Counted from the stretch's first letter, positions 15,810 through 24,422 are shown. The stretch is DNA of 31,016 bases from Fidelibacterota bacterium (GCA_021734045.1 JAIPJR010000030.1:1-31016); one strand, 5' to 3'. Notes: generated by a model not told the origin, from the letters alone. A program made the numbers and translations.

Positions 15810-17363
15810 ATGGATAAAGATTTACAGTCGATACAGGAAGTGAGAGAGCTGGTTACTCAGGCGAAGAAAGCCCAGCAGGAATTTCAGAATTTCACACAAG
15901 CGCAAGTGGATCAGGTTGCCAGAGCCATGGCTGATGCGGGATTCCGTGCTGCTGAATCGCTGGCCAAAGCAGCAGTAGATGATACGGGATTTGGACATTA
16001 TGATGATAAGATTATCAAGAATCAATTCGCGACCCGGGATCTCTGGAACGCCATAAAAGACGAAAAAACTGTGGGTGTGATTCACCGGGATCACCGGAAA
16101 CGCACGATGCAGATTGCCGAACCTATGGGCATCGTGGCCGCCATTATCCCCACCACTAATCCTACTTCAACCGTATTGAATAACCTCATTATCTCAGTAA
16201 AAGCCGGGAACGGGGTCGTTGCTTCGCCCCATCCGTCTGCTGCAAAATGTACCCTGGCTGCAGTGGAAGTGTTGGTGCGGGCGGCTGAAAAAGCCGGTGC
16301 TCCTGAAGGCTTAATCGGGTGTATTCGAACGCCCAGTATTGCCGGAGCACAACACCTCATGACCCATGATGATGTGAATGTCATAATCGCCACCGGTGGA
16401 CGGGGTATTGTGAAAGCCGCCTATTCCTCCGGGAAACCGGCTTATGGTGTGGGACCGGGGAATGTACCGGCCATCATCGAACGATCCGCTGATGTATCCA
16501 AGGCAGTCAAAGACATTATCGCCGGAAAAACATTCGACAACGGGGTCATCTGTTCATCAGAGCAGGCTATGATTTACGAACGTTCCATTGAGCGTCAGGT
16601 CATGTTGGCGTTGAAAAATTTACCCGTCCATATCGTGAATGATTCGGAGAAGGAGAAGCTCCGTGCATGGATGTTCACCCACGAAGGCAAGTTGAATGGA
16701 AAGGTTGTGGGCTTGTACCCCTGGCAAATCGGCGAAAATAGTGGATTCAAAGTTGACCCGAAAGTCAGGGCTCTGCTTGTTCCCATTGAGTCAGTAGGTC
16801 CGGATGAACCCTTCTCAAAAGAAAAATTATCACCGGTTCTGGCGATGCTGCCGGCAAACACCATTAAGCAGGCATTTCAGTTCGGAATGACCATGGTGAC
16901 AATGGCCGGAATCGGGCACACGGCGGCACTGCATACACGAGACGATGATGTGGTCATGGAATTTGCGCATAAATTCCCAGTCGGAAGATTGGTCGTCAAT
17001 TCACCCTCTGTACATGGATCGGTGGGATACACCACTGAATTGCCGCCGGCTCTGACGCTTGGCTCGGGAACCCGATCTGGCTCCATTACCATGGAAAATA
17101 TCTCTGCAAAACATTTGGTGAATGTGAAATCCCTGGCCTATGAGACCAAACCTTTGGATAAAACCGGACCCAGGGACAGTGCCATTGATCGGCCTTTCCA
17201 GAGTCGCAAAGGCAGCAGCACGGCGACCGAAGAGTTGCCACCACCAAAACCAAAGTCCACGATTATTTCCAATCCCACACCGGCAACCGAAAAAATCCTT
17301 TATGGAAGCTCCGGCTTAACCGATGAAGAGGTGGAAAAAATCATCCGCGACCTCAACTCCTAA
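15810..17363 (+). CDS. CoA-acylating aldehyde dehydrogenase (EutE/PduP/SauS-like) with C-terminal tail
   Basis: A 517-residue member of the acylating aldehyde dehydrogenases, which convert an aldehyde, CoA and NAD(P) to acyl-CoA. The catalytic Cys248 lies in TFDNGVICSSEQAM (241-254), the EutE/AdhE form of the motif; GGRGIVKAAYSSGKPAYGVG and GPGNVPAIIE complete the nucleotide and active-site loops. Acetaldehyde, propionaldehyde or sulfoacetaldehyde are possible substrates. After the catalytic core there is a Pro/Ser/Thr-rich linker (about 455-500) and a short amphipathic helix (GLTDEEVEKIIRDLNS) that resembles a microcompartment encapsulation peptide. No shell-protein genes occur nearby. Start supported by AAGGG 8 bases upstream. 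Confidence 0.88.
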   Translation: MDKDLQSIQEVRELVTQAKKAQQEFQNFTQAQVDQVARAMADAGFRAAESLAKAAVDDTGFGHYDDKIIKNQFATRDLWNAIKDEKTVGVIHRDHRKRTMQIAEPMGIVAAIIPTTNPTSTVLNNLIISVKAGNGVVASPHPSAAKCTLAAVEVLVRAAEKAGAPEGLIGCIRTPSIAGAQHLMTHDDVNVIIATGGRGIVKAAYSSGKPAYGVGPGNVPAIIERSADVSKAVKDIIAGKTFDNGVICSSEQAMIYERSIERQVMLALKNLPVHIVNDSEKEKLRAWMFTHEGKLNGKVVGLYPWQIGENSGFKVDPKVRALLVPIESVGPDEPFSKEKLSPVLAMLPANTIKQAFQFGMTMVTMAGIGHTAALHTRDDDVVMEFAHKFPVGRLVVNSPSVHGSVGYTTELPPALTLGSGTRSGSITMENISAKHLVNVKSLAYETKPLDKTGPRDSAIDRPFQSRKGSSTATEELPPPKPKSTIISNPTPATEKILYGSSGLTDEEVEKIIRDLNS

Positions 17364-17399
17364 TTCCGTTTGTATGGTAACGGATTTCAGGTAAACCCA

Positions 17400-17981
17400 T
17401 TGAATTCCTTCCGGCGAGTAATCATTTCCAGTAACAAAATGACCATTCTACTGGCACTGTGCCTCTCCGGAGCTCTTTTAGGGCAGGATGAAACAGTGTT
17501 AAGTCGGCATGTTCCCAGTGAGTTTGCACGCACCAAATTAACCCTGGTTACGCAGGACGGATTACCGGTTCTTTACCGCGGTAATCGTGAACTGACGACT
17601 CACGAATTGTTCGAAACCATTGGTGAGCCCCAATGCTTTGACGAATACAACCAGCTGCATTACGCCGCCCAAAAGTACCAAACCCGGTCACGCTGGCTCC
17701 ACACGCTGGGTCGATTTAGTGCGTTTGGTAGTCTGTTTTTTAGTGCAAGCAGGTGGGATAAGCAATCAACCACATTGCAAGAATGGCTGCCCGCTATAGA
17801 AATGGCCACTTTCGGTAGCTATGCGTATTTCATGGCACGGCGGTACGATTATCGTGCTGCCATGATTCAAAAAAAGCAGCTTGCGTTATTAAGCGATCTG
17901 AATCTGGATCAGTGGGTGAGCGCGTATAATCATCAATTGTACCAGCGATTAATCGACAGCGGGCTAACCTTCAATGAATAA
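17400..17981 (+). CDS. Secreted protein of unknown function
   Basis: I do not recognise this family. From the proposed TTG start at 17400 (AGGT about 8 bases upstream) the product is 193 residues: a signal peptide with two early arginines and core ILLALCLSGALLG, then a soluble or peripheral region with aromatic and basic residues and a mildly hydrophobic stretch (FSAFGSLFFSA; LPAIEMATFGSYAYFM). Other possible starts are the TTG at 17370 and the ATG at 17439; all share the same reading frame and the signal-like core. It starts within about 40 bases of the aldehyde dehydrogenase stop and overlaps the next secreted protein by 8 bases, so the three may be one transcript. Confidence 0.6.
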   Translation: MNSFRRVIISSNKMTILLALCLSGALLGQDETVLSRHVPSEFARTKLTLVTQDGLPVLYRGNRELTTHELFETIGEPQCFDEYNQLHYAAQKYQTRSRWLHTLGRFSAFGSLFFSASRWDKQSTTLQEWLPAIEMATFGSYAYFMARRYDYRAAMIQKKQLALLSDLNLDQWVSAYNHQLYQRLIDSGLTFNE

Positions 17982-18744
17982 ACGGCTGCCCCTTCTGATA
18001 TTACCGGTCCTCCTTTGGTGCCAATCACCGGCGATTTATCACAGACCACCAGCAGAATTGTTGGAAAATACGCCCTTCACAGTAGAGGTGATCGCGGAAC
18101 CCGATTTTGAATTGCCCCGGGATATCCATGTGTATTATCGGGTGCCCGGTGGTCAACACTATAACGAAATCCGGGCTGAGGGAAAGGGACATGCCTACCG
18201 GGCAGTCATACCTGTGGATGCTGTTGCAGGGGATACGTTGTACTATTTCATAATTGGCGACTACGCCTCCTCCGGATTGGCTGGCTTACCGCAGCGGAAT
18301 CCAAAACAAACGCCCTACACCGTGCCCATTCTCAAGTTGAAAGATCTTATCCGTGGTGCTGATACGCTTACTATTCACGAGCCCGAACAGGTGAGGGGTG
18401 AATTAACATTTTTAACTGCTCCCAAAGTGATTGTGCACCAAAAAATTACACCCTGGCGCAACATTTCGGTCCGTTACACACCATCCACCAGCACGCCTGC
18501 CTACCATGTGGAGCTGCCGGATGGAGCTGTCGAATGCGGTATGATCAGGGCTGTGGGTAATGTGTACACCGGGTACGTGGCACTCTATGCGGCGATTCGG
18601 CACATGGCGGCACAGCAACGCGCCGATGGATTTACAGAACTTCGGTATCTAACCTACACCCATGGTGTGGGCGAATCGGGGGCGGCCAGTCTGCCGGTCA
18701 TGGAAGCAGTCTACTTTAGTTTTGGCCCTACGCATCAGTATTAA
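17974..18744 (+). CDS. Secreted protein with beta-sandwich-like N-terminal domain, unknown function
   Basis: A 256-residue protein with an N-terminal signal peptide (MNKRLPLLILPVLLWCQSPA). Residues about 30-110 read like an Ig/fibronectin-type sheet domain (FTVEVIAEPDFELPRDIHVYYR; YRAVIPVDAVAGDTLYYFI), similar in style to bacterial domains that describe pressure/strain sensing, but no firm family is recognised. The C-terminal part is Ala/Tyr-rich with a GVGESGAASLP loop. The gene overlaps the preceding secreted-protein gene by 8 bases, so they are likely co-translated and may work together at the cell envelope. A lipobox is possible at LLWC but not convincing. Confidence 0.65.
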   Translation: MNKRLPLLILPVLLWCQSPAIYHRPPAELLENTPFTVEVIAEPDFELPRDIHVYYRVPGGQHYNEIRAEGKGHAYRAVIPVDAVAGDTLYYFIIGDYASSGLAGLPQRNPKQTPYTVPILKLKDLIRGADTLTIHEPEQVRGELTFLTAPKVIVHQKITPWRNISVRYTPSTSTPAYHVELPDGAVECGMIRAVGNVYTGYVALYAAIRHMAAQQRADGFTELRYLTYTHGVGESGAASLPVMEAVYFSFGPTHQY

Positions 18745-18759
18745 GTACCCATTGGCCTG

Positions 18760-18787
18760 TTGCGAAAATGGAAAAATATCGTAATTT
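18760..18787 (+). promoter_or_regulatory. Possible promoter of the small-protein operon
   Basis: TTGCGA (18760-18765), 16-base spacer, TAATTT (18782-18787), upstream of the gene at 18880. Resembles the other TTGCG-type -35 boxes in this window. Tentative. Confidence 0.35.
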
Positions 18788-18879
18788 GATATCCGACTCC
18801 CGCTGACCTGTTTTAACAAACCAGAACGCGTCTGTAATGTGGGAGCAACACCAAAAATTTAGCATGATTGGAGCCAACC

Positions 18880-19296
18880 ATGCCTGAGAAAAAGACAAAA
18901 GCAGCCCCCGAATCCCAAGCAGATGGCGTGATTAATTTTGAAAATGAGGAGAGCCGGTACGCTTTCCTGAAAGCCCATCTGGGGTCATTAATGGATGGGA
19001 TTAATGATCAGTATGGTACCGAAATCATGGAGGAGCTGTTAAAACGACTGGAGCACACGGTGGATGATTTCAACCGGCAGCTCTCCGGTCTGCTGGATCA
19101 ACTCCAGAACGGTAAAATGCGGGATTATCTGGAAGGCGATGTGGCGGCTGATGAATTTATCCTCAATTCCAACGGCGACACGCCGGAGGGCGAAGAACCC
19201 ATGGAAAAGGAAGTAGAAGTGCCACCGGATACTGAGGATAATGAAATTATCAAACGACTGGAAGCCCGTCTGCGCGGTCGTAAGTCCAAGCGTTGA
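18880..19296 (+). CDS. Small acidic protein of unknown function
   Basis: A 138-residue, strongly charged protein. The N-terminus (MPEKKTKAAPESQ) is basic and probably disordered; the middle (FLKAHLGSLMDGINDQYGTEIMEELLKRLEHTVDDF) is helical with heptad-like leucines; the C-terminal third is a run of Asp/Glu ending in a basic RLRGRKSKR. The ATG at 18880 follows GGAG by 6 bases and is preferred to a TTG at 18868. No family is recognised. It opens a tight cluster of four plus-strand genes, with 12 bases to the next. Confidence 0.7.
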   Translation: MPEKKTKAAPESQADGVINFENEESRYAFLKAHLGSLMDGINDQYGTEIMEELLKRLEHTVDDFNRQLSGLLDQLQNGKMRDYLEGDVAADEFILNSNGDTPEGEEPMEKEVEVPPDTEDNEIIKRLEARLRGRKSKR

Positions 19297-19308
19297 GATT
19301 GGGTAATA

Positions 19309-19560
19309 ATGTCTGACACCAATGGAATTCTCCCCAAGTTGGAAAAATTAGAAGCCATGGCGGGCCAGTTGCAAAAAAACTTCAAGCGCCTTGAGAATCA
19401 GTTGGCCGTTCTGGAAGAAGAAATCAACGACCAATCGCTGGAAACACCCCACGACGACCGGGAGATCTGGGAGCAGGCCGTGAAGGAATTAAGCGCCCGG
19501 GTGGTGGACCTGGAGAAGTCGGTGACCAAACTTATCCGCCATGCCCATACCCATGAATAA
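19309..19560 (+). CDS. Small coiled-coil protein of unknown function
   Basis: An 83-residue protein with leucine-rich heptads from residue 8 to 40 (LPKLEKLEAMAGQL; LENQLAVLEEEI) and a second helix from 52 to 78, ending HAHTHE. It looks like a dimeric helical hairpin. Not recognisable as exonuclease VII small subunit or ZapB/SlyX, though SlyX-like proteins are similar in size. It sits 12 bases after the acidic-protein gene and 15 bases before the next gene, so it is operonic. Confidence 0.7.
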   Translation: MSDTNGILPKLEKLEAMAGQLQKNFKRLENQLAVLEEEINDQSLETPHDDREIWEQAVKELSARVVDLEKSVTKLIRHAHTHE

Positions 19561-19575
19561 CGAGCAGGTTTGATC

Positions 19576-19785
19576 ATGGAAGAAATCGCAAAATTGATCC
19601 TGCAATACGATGCTGAACTCCGGAAAGGTCTGAAAACCGGTCGTACCGGACTGTTTCGTCGCGCCGATGGTGGATGCTATGTCCGTTCGCAGGTTCCATT
19701 GGGTGGAAAATATCAGGACGAAACCATTATGATATTTGCGGATGAAGCGGACCTGGACCTGTTTTACAAATCCTATCTGCCATGA
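19576..19785 (+). CDS. Small protein of unknown function
   Basis: A 69-residue product from the ATG at 19576 (a TTG two codons upstream is the longer reading). It begins with an amphipathic helix (MEEIAKLILQYDAELRKGL) and continues as a likely small alpha/beta fold (RTGLFRRADGGCYVRSQVPL; ETIMIFADEADLDLFYKSYL) with a single cysteine. I recognise no family. It lies in the small-protein cluster, 27 bases before the lipoprotein gene. Confidence 0.6.
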   Translation: MEEIAKLILQYDAELRKGLKTGRTGLFRRADGGCYVRSQVPLGGKYQDETIMIFADEADLDLFYKSYLP

Positions 19786-19812
19786 TTGCCGGCTATGAAT
19801 AGGAGAGCATGC

Positions 19813-20286
19813 ATGTACCGCGTAAATCGTTTCCGTAACTTGCTCATTCTTGTCTTTGTTGCCACATTTATGGGATGTCATTCCGAACCTGGACAGCCCT
19901 ATACGACCATCACAGCTAAGTATCCCAACGGCCAGAAGAAGGTTGTGGAAATCCACGCTACCAGCAGCCCTGACAGTAAATTGCTCCGCCGGGAAATCTA
20001 CAGTCCCAAAAGTGAACTCATCAGCGTGGAAGACGTTACCAATAACACCCTGATCGAGTATCGCTATTTCCCAAACGGGAAAAAACAAGCCGTCCAGGTT
20101 TTACGCGACAAAAAGCCTGATGGCACATGGAAGCGCTGGTATCCCAACGGTGTTTTGGCGGTGGAGATGAATTATCGTAACGGCAAGAACCACGGAACCT
20201 GGAAATACTGGGATGCCCAGGGCAAGTTAACGCGCCAGATTGAATATTGGGACGGGAAAATTCGCTGGGAAAAGTCTGACCAGTAA
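19813..20286 (+). CDS. Lipoprotein with MORN/YwqK-like repeats
   Basis: A 157-residue lipoprotein: signal peptide with hydrophobic core LLILVFVATFMG and lipobox Cys22. The mature part contains repeated Y-x-NG-K/x-x motifs (YPNGQKKVVEI; YFPNGKKQAV; YPNGVLAVEMNYRNGKNHG; WKYWDAQGKL), typical of MORN-variant/YwqK-like beta-hairpin repeats, in which each unit forms a short hairpin. The repeats are often seen in surface or toxin-immunity lipoproteins, but no toxin gene is adjacent here. The start has AGGAGA 6-7 bases upstream; longer readings from 19786 or 19795 have worse signals. Probably the last gene of the small-protein cluster. Confidence 0.8.
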   Translation: MYRVNRFRNLLILVFVATFMGCHSEPGQPYTTITAKYPNGQKKVVEIHATSSPDSKLLRREIYSPKSELISVEDVTNNTLIEYRYFPNGKKQAVQVLRDKKPDGTWKRWYPNGVLAVEMNYRNGKNHGTWKYWDAQGKLTRQIEYWDGKIRWEKSDQ

Positions 20287-20387
20287 CCATTCACTGGTTA
20301 GGTTTTTGCTATTCATCGCGCTGATGGTTCGACGGTCTTTCAACACAATTTTCAGTATGATTCAAACTAGCATTGAGGAGTATCTAT

Positions 20388-22019
20388 ATGTTTAATGCAC
20401 GTGTCAAGTTGCCGGCTGCTGTGAATGAGCCGATTAAAAACTATGCCCCCGGATCCCCGGAGCGCGCTTCGTTAAAATCAAAATTGGCAGAACTCAAGCG
20501 TCAGACGATTGAAATTCCCCTGATTATCGGCGGGAAAGAGATTAAGACCGGTAAACTTGGTGAATGCCGAATGCCCCACGATCACCAGCATCTGTTGGCT
20601 ACTTACCATCAGGCCACAGCGAAAGAGATTGAAATGGCCATCGAAGCATCGCAAAATGCTTGGGAAACCTGGTCCAATATGGCCTGGGAGGCCCGGGCAG
20701 CCATTTTCCAACGCGCCGCTGTTCTGTTGAGTGGACCCTATCGTGATATCATCAATGCCACCACCATGCTGGGACAGAGTAAATCAGCATTCCAGGCGGA
20801 AATAGACTCAGCCTGTGAATTAATTGACTTCTTCAATTTCAATGTGGATTACATGTGGAAGCTCTATGAAGAGCAGCCACCATTGAATCCCAAAGGGATT
20901 TGGAACTATGTCCAGTACCGGCCCTTGGAGGGATTCGTCTTCGCTGTTACACCCTTTAATTTTACCTCTATTGCCGGTAATCTGCCTGCCGCGCCGGCCA
21001 CCATGGGGAATGTGGTCTTGTGGAAACCCGCTTCATCCGCAGTCTATTCTGCCTGGTTCATTATGCAATTGTTCAAAGAAGCCGGATTACCGGATGGCGT
21101 TATCAATTTCATTCCCGGTGCCGGTTCTGTTGTGGGACCCACCGTGATGAAAAGTCGTCATTTGGCCGGCATTCATTTCACCGGCTCTACTGCTGTTTTT
21201 CAAAGCATGTGGCGAACTGTGGGTGAGAATATCGCCAATTATGCCACCTATCCCCGGATTGTGGGTGAGACCGGCGGGAAAGACTTTATCGTGGCCCATG
21301 AATCGGCAGAAATTGAAGCCCTGGCCACCGCCATGGTGCGCGGCGGATTCGAATACCAGGGACAGAAATGCTCAGCCGTTTCCCGGGTATACATTCCCAA
21401 ATCCATCTGGCCGAAGGTCAAAGAAAAATACCTGTCGCAGGTGAATGAGATTTCCATGGGAGATGTGGAGGATTTTGGAAATTTCATGAATGCAGTAATT
21501 GATAAAGCCGCCTTTACCAGTATTGTGGATTATATCGAATATGCGAAGACATCTGATGATGCTGAAATTATCACTGGTGGCGAATATGATGACTCGGTTG
21601 GTTACTTTATCCAGCCCACGACCATTGTGACAACAAATCCCCGCTTCAAGACCATGGAAGAGGAAATATTTGGTCCGGTGGTGACCATCTATGTTTATGA
21701 CAGCAGCTTTGCTGAGGTATTGGAATTGTGTGACAAAACCAGCCCGTATGCCCTGACAGGTGCTGTTTTCGCCAAAGATCAGCAGGCCGTACTTGAAGCT
21801 ATGGATGCTTTGAAACACAGCGCCGGGAATTTCTACATCAATGACAAACCCACCGGTGCCGTGGTGGGGCAGCAGCCCTTCGGTGGCAGCCGTGCTTCCG
21901 GCACAAACGATAAAGCTGGCTCTATTTTTAACCTCACTCGTTGGGTTTCGGTGCGAACGATTAAAGAAAATTTCCTCCCGCCAACCGATTTCAAATACCC
22001 CTTCATGGAGAAAGAATAA
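20388..22019 (+). CDS. pruA: L-glutamate gamma-semialdehyde dehydrogenase (P5C dehydrogenase)
   Basis: A 543-residue stand-alone aldehyde dehydrogenase of the ALDH4A1 type that oxidises L-glutamate-5-semialdehyde (delta-1-pyrroline-5-carboxylate) to glutamate with NAD+, the second step of proline breakdown. Catalytic Cys328 lies in GGFEYQGQKCSAVSRV, general-base Glu294 in RIVGETGGKDF, and the oxyanion/NAD loop TPFNFTSIAGNLP is present; these motifs match P5CDH rather than generic aldehyde dehydrogenases. The N-terminal NAPVKNYAPGSPER-like segment (EPIKNYAPGSPER) is also typical. Start fixed by GAGGAG upstream of the ATG at 20388. No proline dehydrogenase is in the window; a PutP-like transporter is at 3.0-4.5 kb. 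Confidence 0.93.
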   Translation: MFNARVKLPAAVNEPIKNYAPGSPERASLKSKLAELKRQTIEIPLIIGGKEIKTGKLGECRMPHDHQHLLATYHQATAKEIEMAIEASQNAWETWSNMAWEARAAIFQRAAVLLSGPYRDIINATTMLGQSKSAFQAEIDSACELIDFFNFNVDYMWKLYEEQPPLNPKGIWNYVQYRPLEGFVFAVTPFNFTSIAGNLPAAPATMGNVVLWKPASSAVYSAWFIMQLFKEAGLPDGVINFIPGAGSVVGPTVMKSRHLAGIHFTGSTAVFQSMWRTVGENIANYATYPRIVGETGGKDFIVAHESAEIEALATAMVRGGFEYQGQKCSAVSRVYIPKSIWPKVKEKYLSQVNEISMGDVEDFGNFMNAVIDKAAFTSIVDYIEYAKTSDDAEIITGGEYDDSVGYFIQPTTIVTTNPRFKTMEEEIFGPVVTIYVYDSSFAEVLELCDKTSPYALTGAVFAKDQQAVLEAMDALKHSAGNFYINDKPTGAVVGQQPFGGSRASGTNDKAGSIFNLTRWVSVRTIKENFLPPTDFKYPFMEKE

Positions 22020-22032
22020 AGGTTTCGACATG

Positions 22033-22060
22033 CCGTAAGCGCTCGACGCGTTCACTACGG
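22033..22060. repeat. Imperfect hairpin between P5CDH and carboxylesterase genes
   Basis: CCGTA (22033-22037) pairs with TACGG (22056-22060), with an inner GCG/CGC pair. No T-run. In style it resembles the degenerate GC-rich repeats of the 25-29 kb region. Confidence 0.3.
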
Positions 22061-22105
22061 AGAGCTGATTACGTGTAGGTATGAGAAAGACTTCAGGATA
22101 GGGAT

Positions 22106-22810
22106 ATGCCGCATCAATTTACCAAGAGACCGGTAAACATCCATGGAATGGATGGCATTCATTTAGCACCGACTAACGCCAACTCGGCGGAGAAATTACC
22201 GCTATTGGTTCTTTTTCATGGATATGGTGCGGATATGCATGACTTGGCTGGTCTGGCGCCCTTTTTTCAGATTCCTTTGGAAATTGTTTGTTTCCAGGGC
22301 AGCCGAGCAACCCCTTTCGGTGGGCGTGCCTGGTTTGATTTGGGATACCTGCCGTCCGGTGAAATGCAATTTGATGAAAAGCAGGTCCTGGATGCGGCTA
22401 AAACAGCCGCCAAATCGGTAACAGCATCCTTATCAGATCAGAATTTCCATGCGAAACAGCTTATAGTGGGCGGATTCAGTCAGGGGGCGGCAATTGCCAT
22501 GCTGGTCGGACTCATCATGCCGGAAAAAACCGACAGCTTACTCCTTTTAAGTGGCAGAAGACCCGATAAAATGGCACAACTGATTCAGAATGAAGCCGCC
22601 CTGGCACATTTATCGGTTTTTGTCGGGCACGGTCTGAATGATCCCGTTTTACCCATAATGAATGGTCGTAATCTACGGGAGTTTTGGCGGCAGCTACCGG
22701 CTGACCTCACTTACCATGAATACGCCATGGGCCATGAAATTAATCAAGAGGAGTTGGCAGATATCAATCAATGGCTGCGCCAGGTTACACAACCAGGGGA
22801 AGTTTCCTGA
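22106..22810 (+). CDS. Phospholipase/carboxylesterase family alpha/beta hydrolase
   Basis: A 234-residue cytoplasmic esterase of the YpfH/acyl-protein-thioesterase group. The catalytic triad is readable: Ser125 in GGFSQGAA, Asp179 in HGLNDPV and His210 in MGHEI. The oxyanion loop is LVLFHGYGAD (34-43). Family members hydrolyse short-chain esters or lysophospholipids; the natural substrate here is unknown. Start at 22106 follows AGGATAGGG. The stop codon overlaps the start of the next gene by one base (TGATG), suggesting coupled translation. Confidence 0.88.
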   Translation: MPHQFTKRPVNIHGMDGIHLAPTNANSAEKLPLLVLFHGYGADMHDLAGLAPFFQIPLEIVCFQGSRATPFGGRAWFDLGYLPSGEMQFDEKQVLDAAKTAAKSVTASLSDQNFHAKQLIVGGFSQGAAIAMLVGLIMPEKTDSLLLLSGRRPDKMAQLIQNEAALAHLSVFVGHGLNDPVLPIMNGRNLREFWRQLPADLTYHEYAMGHEINQEELADINQWLRQVTQPGEVS

Positions 22811-23925
22811 TGAGACGGTTCCTGGGTTTTCTGCTTGTGGGTCTGGTCACAACCCTCCCGGCGCAGCAATTGATGGAAAACCGGGTTCCCGCAGCAGGAT
22901 TGGAATTGTTGCATTATGTGCACGAAACCCCCTGGTCGATTTATGTGCTAAAAATCGATCTGCAGTCCCCGGGACTGACATTAAAAGCCGCCAAAGCCAA
23001 CCGCCATCTGTTCAGCCTGGCTACCACATCCGCCATTGCCGAATTCAATCACGAGCGGGAAAGACCGGTTCTGGCTGCCATAAATGCTGATTATTTCCAC
23101 AGTTCCGGTGTACCTACCGGAGGAATGGCCAGCGATGGTGTGGTGGTTAAAGCACCTATCTCCCACAGTGTTTTTGGAATGACCACGACCGGTAAGCCAT
23201 TTATTGATATTATTGATTTAGAGAGCCGGATTGCTGGTAAAAAGGGGACGGTGAGTATTGATGCGTATAACACACCCCGGGGGGAGAATCAGACCATACT
23301 CTACAATCCCTTTTATGGTCGCTCCACCCGTACCAATTCCTGGGGAAATGAATATTTTTTGCGCTATGTGGACTGGCCATATAGCCTGAATGACACCCTT
23401 CGCATGGTCGTCCAAGCTGCCCAGTACGGTGTGGGGGATATGCCGATCCCGGATGATGGAATGATTTTGTCTGCGCATGGTTCGGCGGCCACTGATTTCT
23501 CTCAAGCCGTGAGTTTATTGGATACTATTCAATACATAACCCAGGTAAAGCCGGTTCGGGAAAAAATCGCCTTTTTCATCACGGGATTGCCGCGGATCGT
23601 GCGGGACGGGCGGGTATCCGTTGAAGCTGACGAGGGTCCCAACCGGCATGTGGAACCGCGACATCCCCGGTCAGCAGTTGGATATGATGCCTCCGGCCGG
23701 TTCGTCTATTTTATCGTGGTGGACGGCCGCCAGACCGGATACAGCGTGGGTATGAGTCTGGCAGAATTGGCTGAATTCATGGTGAAAATCGGTGTTCACC
23801 AGGGACTCAATCTGGATGGCGGTGGTTCGACTGCCCTCGTGGTGAATCGGGAAATTGTGAATCGCCCCTCCGACACCACCGGTGAACGCGCCGTGAGTAA
23901 TGCGCTTTTGGTGATCCGGGAATAA
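22810..23925 (+). CDS. NAGPA-type phosphodiester glycosidase, secreted
   Basis: A 371-residue exported protein of the phosphodiester glycosidase family (DUF2233, NAGPA domain), known for removing GlcNAc from mannose-6-phosphate diesters in animals and for exopolysaccharide or wall-related roles in bacteria. A signal peptide (MRRFLGFLLVGLVTTLPAQ) is followed by the domain with its hallmark stretches AAINADYFHSSGVPTGGM (about 88-105), VVDGRQTGYSVGMSLAEL and GLNLDGGGSTALVV, and the closing ERAVSNALLV. The ATG at 22810 has an AGGGGAAG site and overlaps the esterase stop. Likely periplasmic or outer-surface. Confidence 0.88.
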   Translation: MRRFLGFLLVGLVTTLPAQQLMENRVPAAGLELLHYVHETPWSIYVLKIDLQSPGLTLKAAKANRHLFSLATTSAIAEFNHERERPVLAAINADYFHSSGVPTGGMASDGVVVKAPISHSVFGMTTTGKPFIDIIDLESRIAGKKGTVSIDAYNTPRGENQTILYNPFYGRSTRTNSWGNEYFLRYVDWPYSLNDTLRMVVQAAQYGVGDMPIPDDGMILSAHGSAATDFSQAVSLLDTIQYITQVKPVREKIAFFITGLPRIVRDGRVSVEADEGPNRHVEPRHPRSAVGYDASGRFVYFIVVDGRQTGYSVGMSLAELAEFMVKIGVHQGLNLDGGGSTALVVNREIVNRPSDTTGERAVSNALLVIRE

Positions 23926-23966
23926 GTTGATCTGAAATGTTCTCAGAATAATTGGGAGTGGACCGC

Positions 23967-24422
23967 ATGATTTCCAGAGAAATTCGGCAAACCCTTACCA
24001 TCAATGCGCCGGTTGAGAAAGTCTGGGAAGCGTGGACCACGGAATCCGGTATTCAGTCCTTTTTCGCCCGGAATTGTCATGTGGAAGCACGCATTGGCGG
24101 TCCCCTGGAATGTTATTTTGATATGGAAAAACCGGCGGGTGAGCGCGGCTCGGAAGGCTGTGTATTTCTGGCATTACAGCCGAATCGTCTTATTTCATTC
24201 ACCTGGAATGCGCCGCCCCATTTACCTGCTGTCCGGGCGCAGCGCACCCATGTGGCGATTTATCTCAAGGCATTATCAGAGGTAAAGACTGAATTGGAAT
24301 TCGTCAATGCCGGCTACGGTGCTGGCGGCGAATGGGACGCAGCTTTTGACTACTTTCACCACGCCTGGCTGGACATGGTGCTTCCCAACCTGAAGAAGAT
24401 GCTGGAATCACAAGCCGGTTAG
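23967..24422 (+). CDS. SRPBCC/AHSA1-type START-like protein
   Basis: A 151-residue protein of the activator-of-Hsp90 ATPase homology (AHSA1/SRPBCC) group: IRQTLTINAPVEKVWEAWTT at the N-terminus, GGPLECYF and RLISFTWNAP in the middle sheet, and a C-terminal helix (WLDMVLPNLKKML). The fold is a cavity that binds hydrophobic ligands; function cannot be assigned. I prefer the ATG at 23967, preceded by GGGAG, to the TTG at 23952. It follows the glycosidase gene by 41 bases. Confidence 0.85.
   Translation: MISREIRQTLTINAPVEKVWEAWTTESGIQSFFARNCHVEARIGGPLECYFDMEKPAGERGSEGCVFLALQPNRLISFTWNAPPHLPAVRAQRTHVAIYLKALSEVKTELEFVNAGYGAGGEWDAAFDYFHHAWLDMVLPNLKKMLESQAG

Noticed and set aside
19309-19560. Exonuclease VII small subunit (XseB)
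   Set aside because: Size and coiled-coil character fit, but the XseB pattern is missing and no xseA is adjacent.
19813-20286. YwqK-type antitoxin of a toxin-antitoxin pair
   Set aside because: The repeats are similar, but the protein is a lipoprotein and no toxin gene lies beside it.
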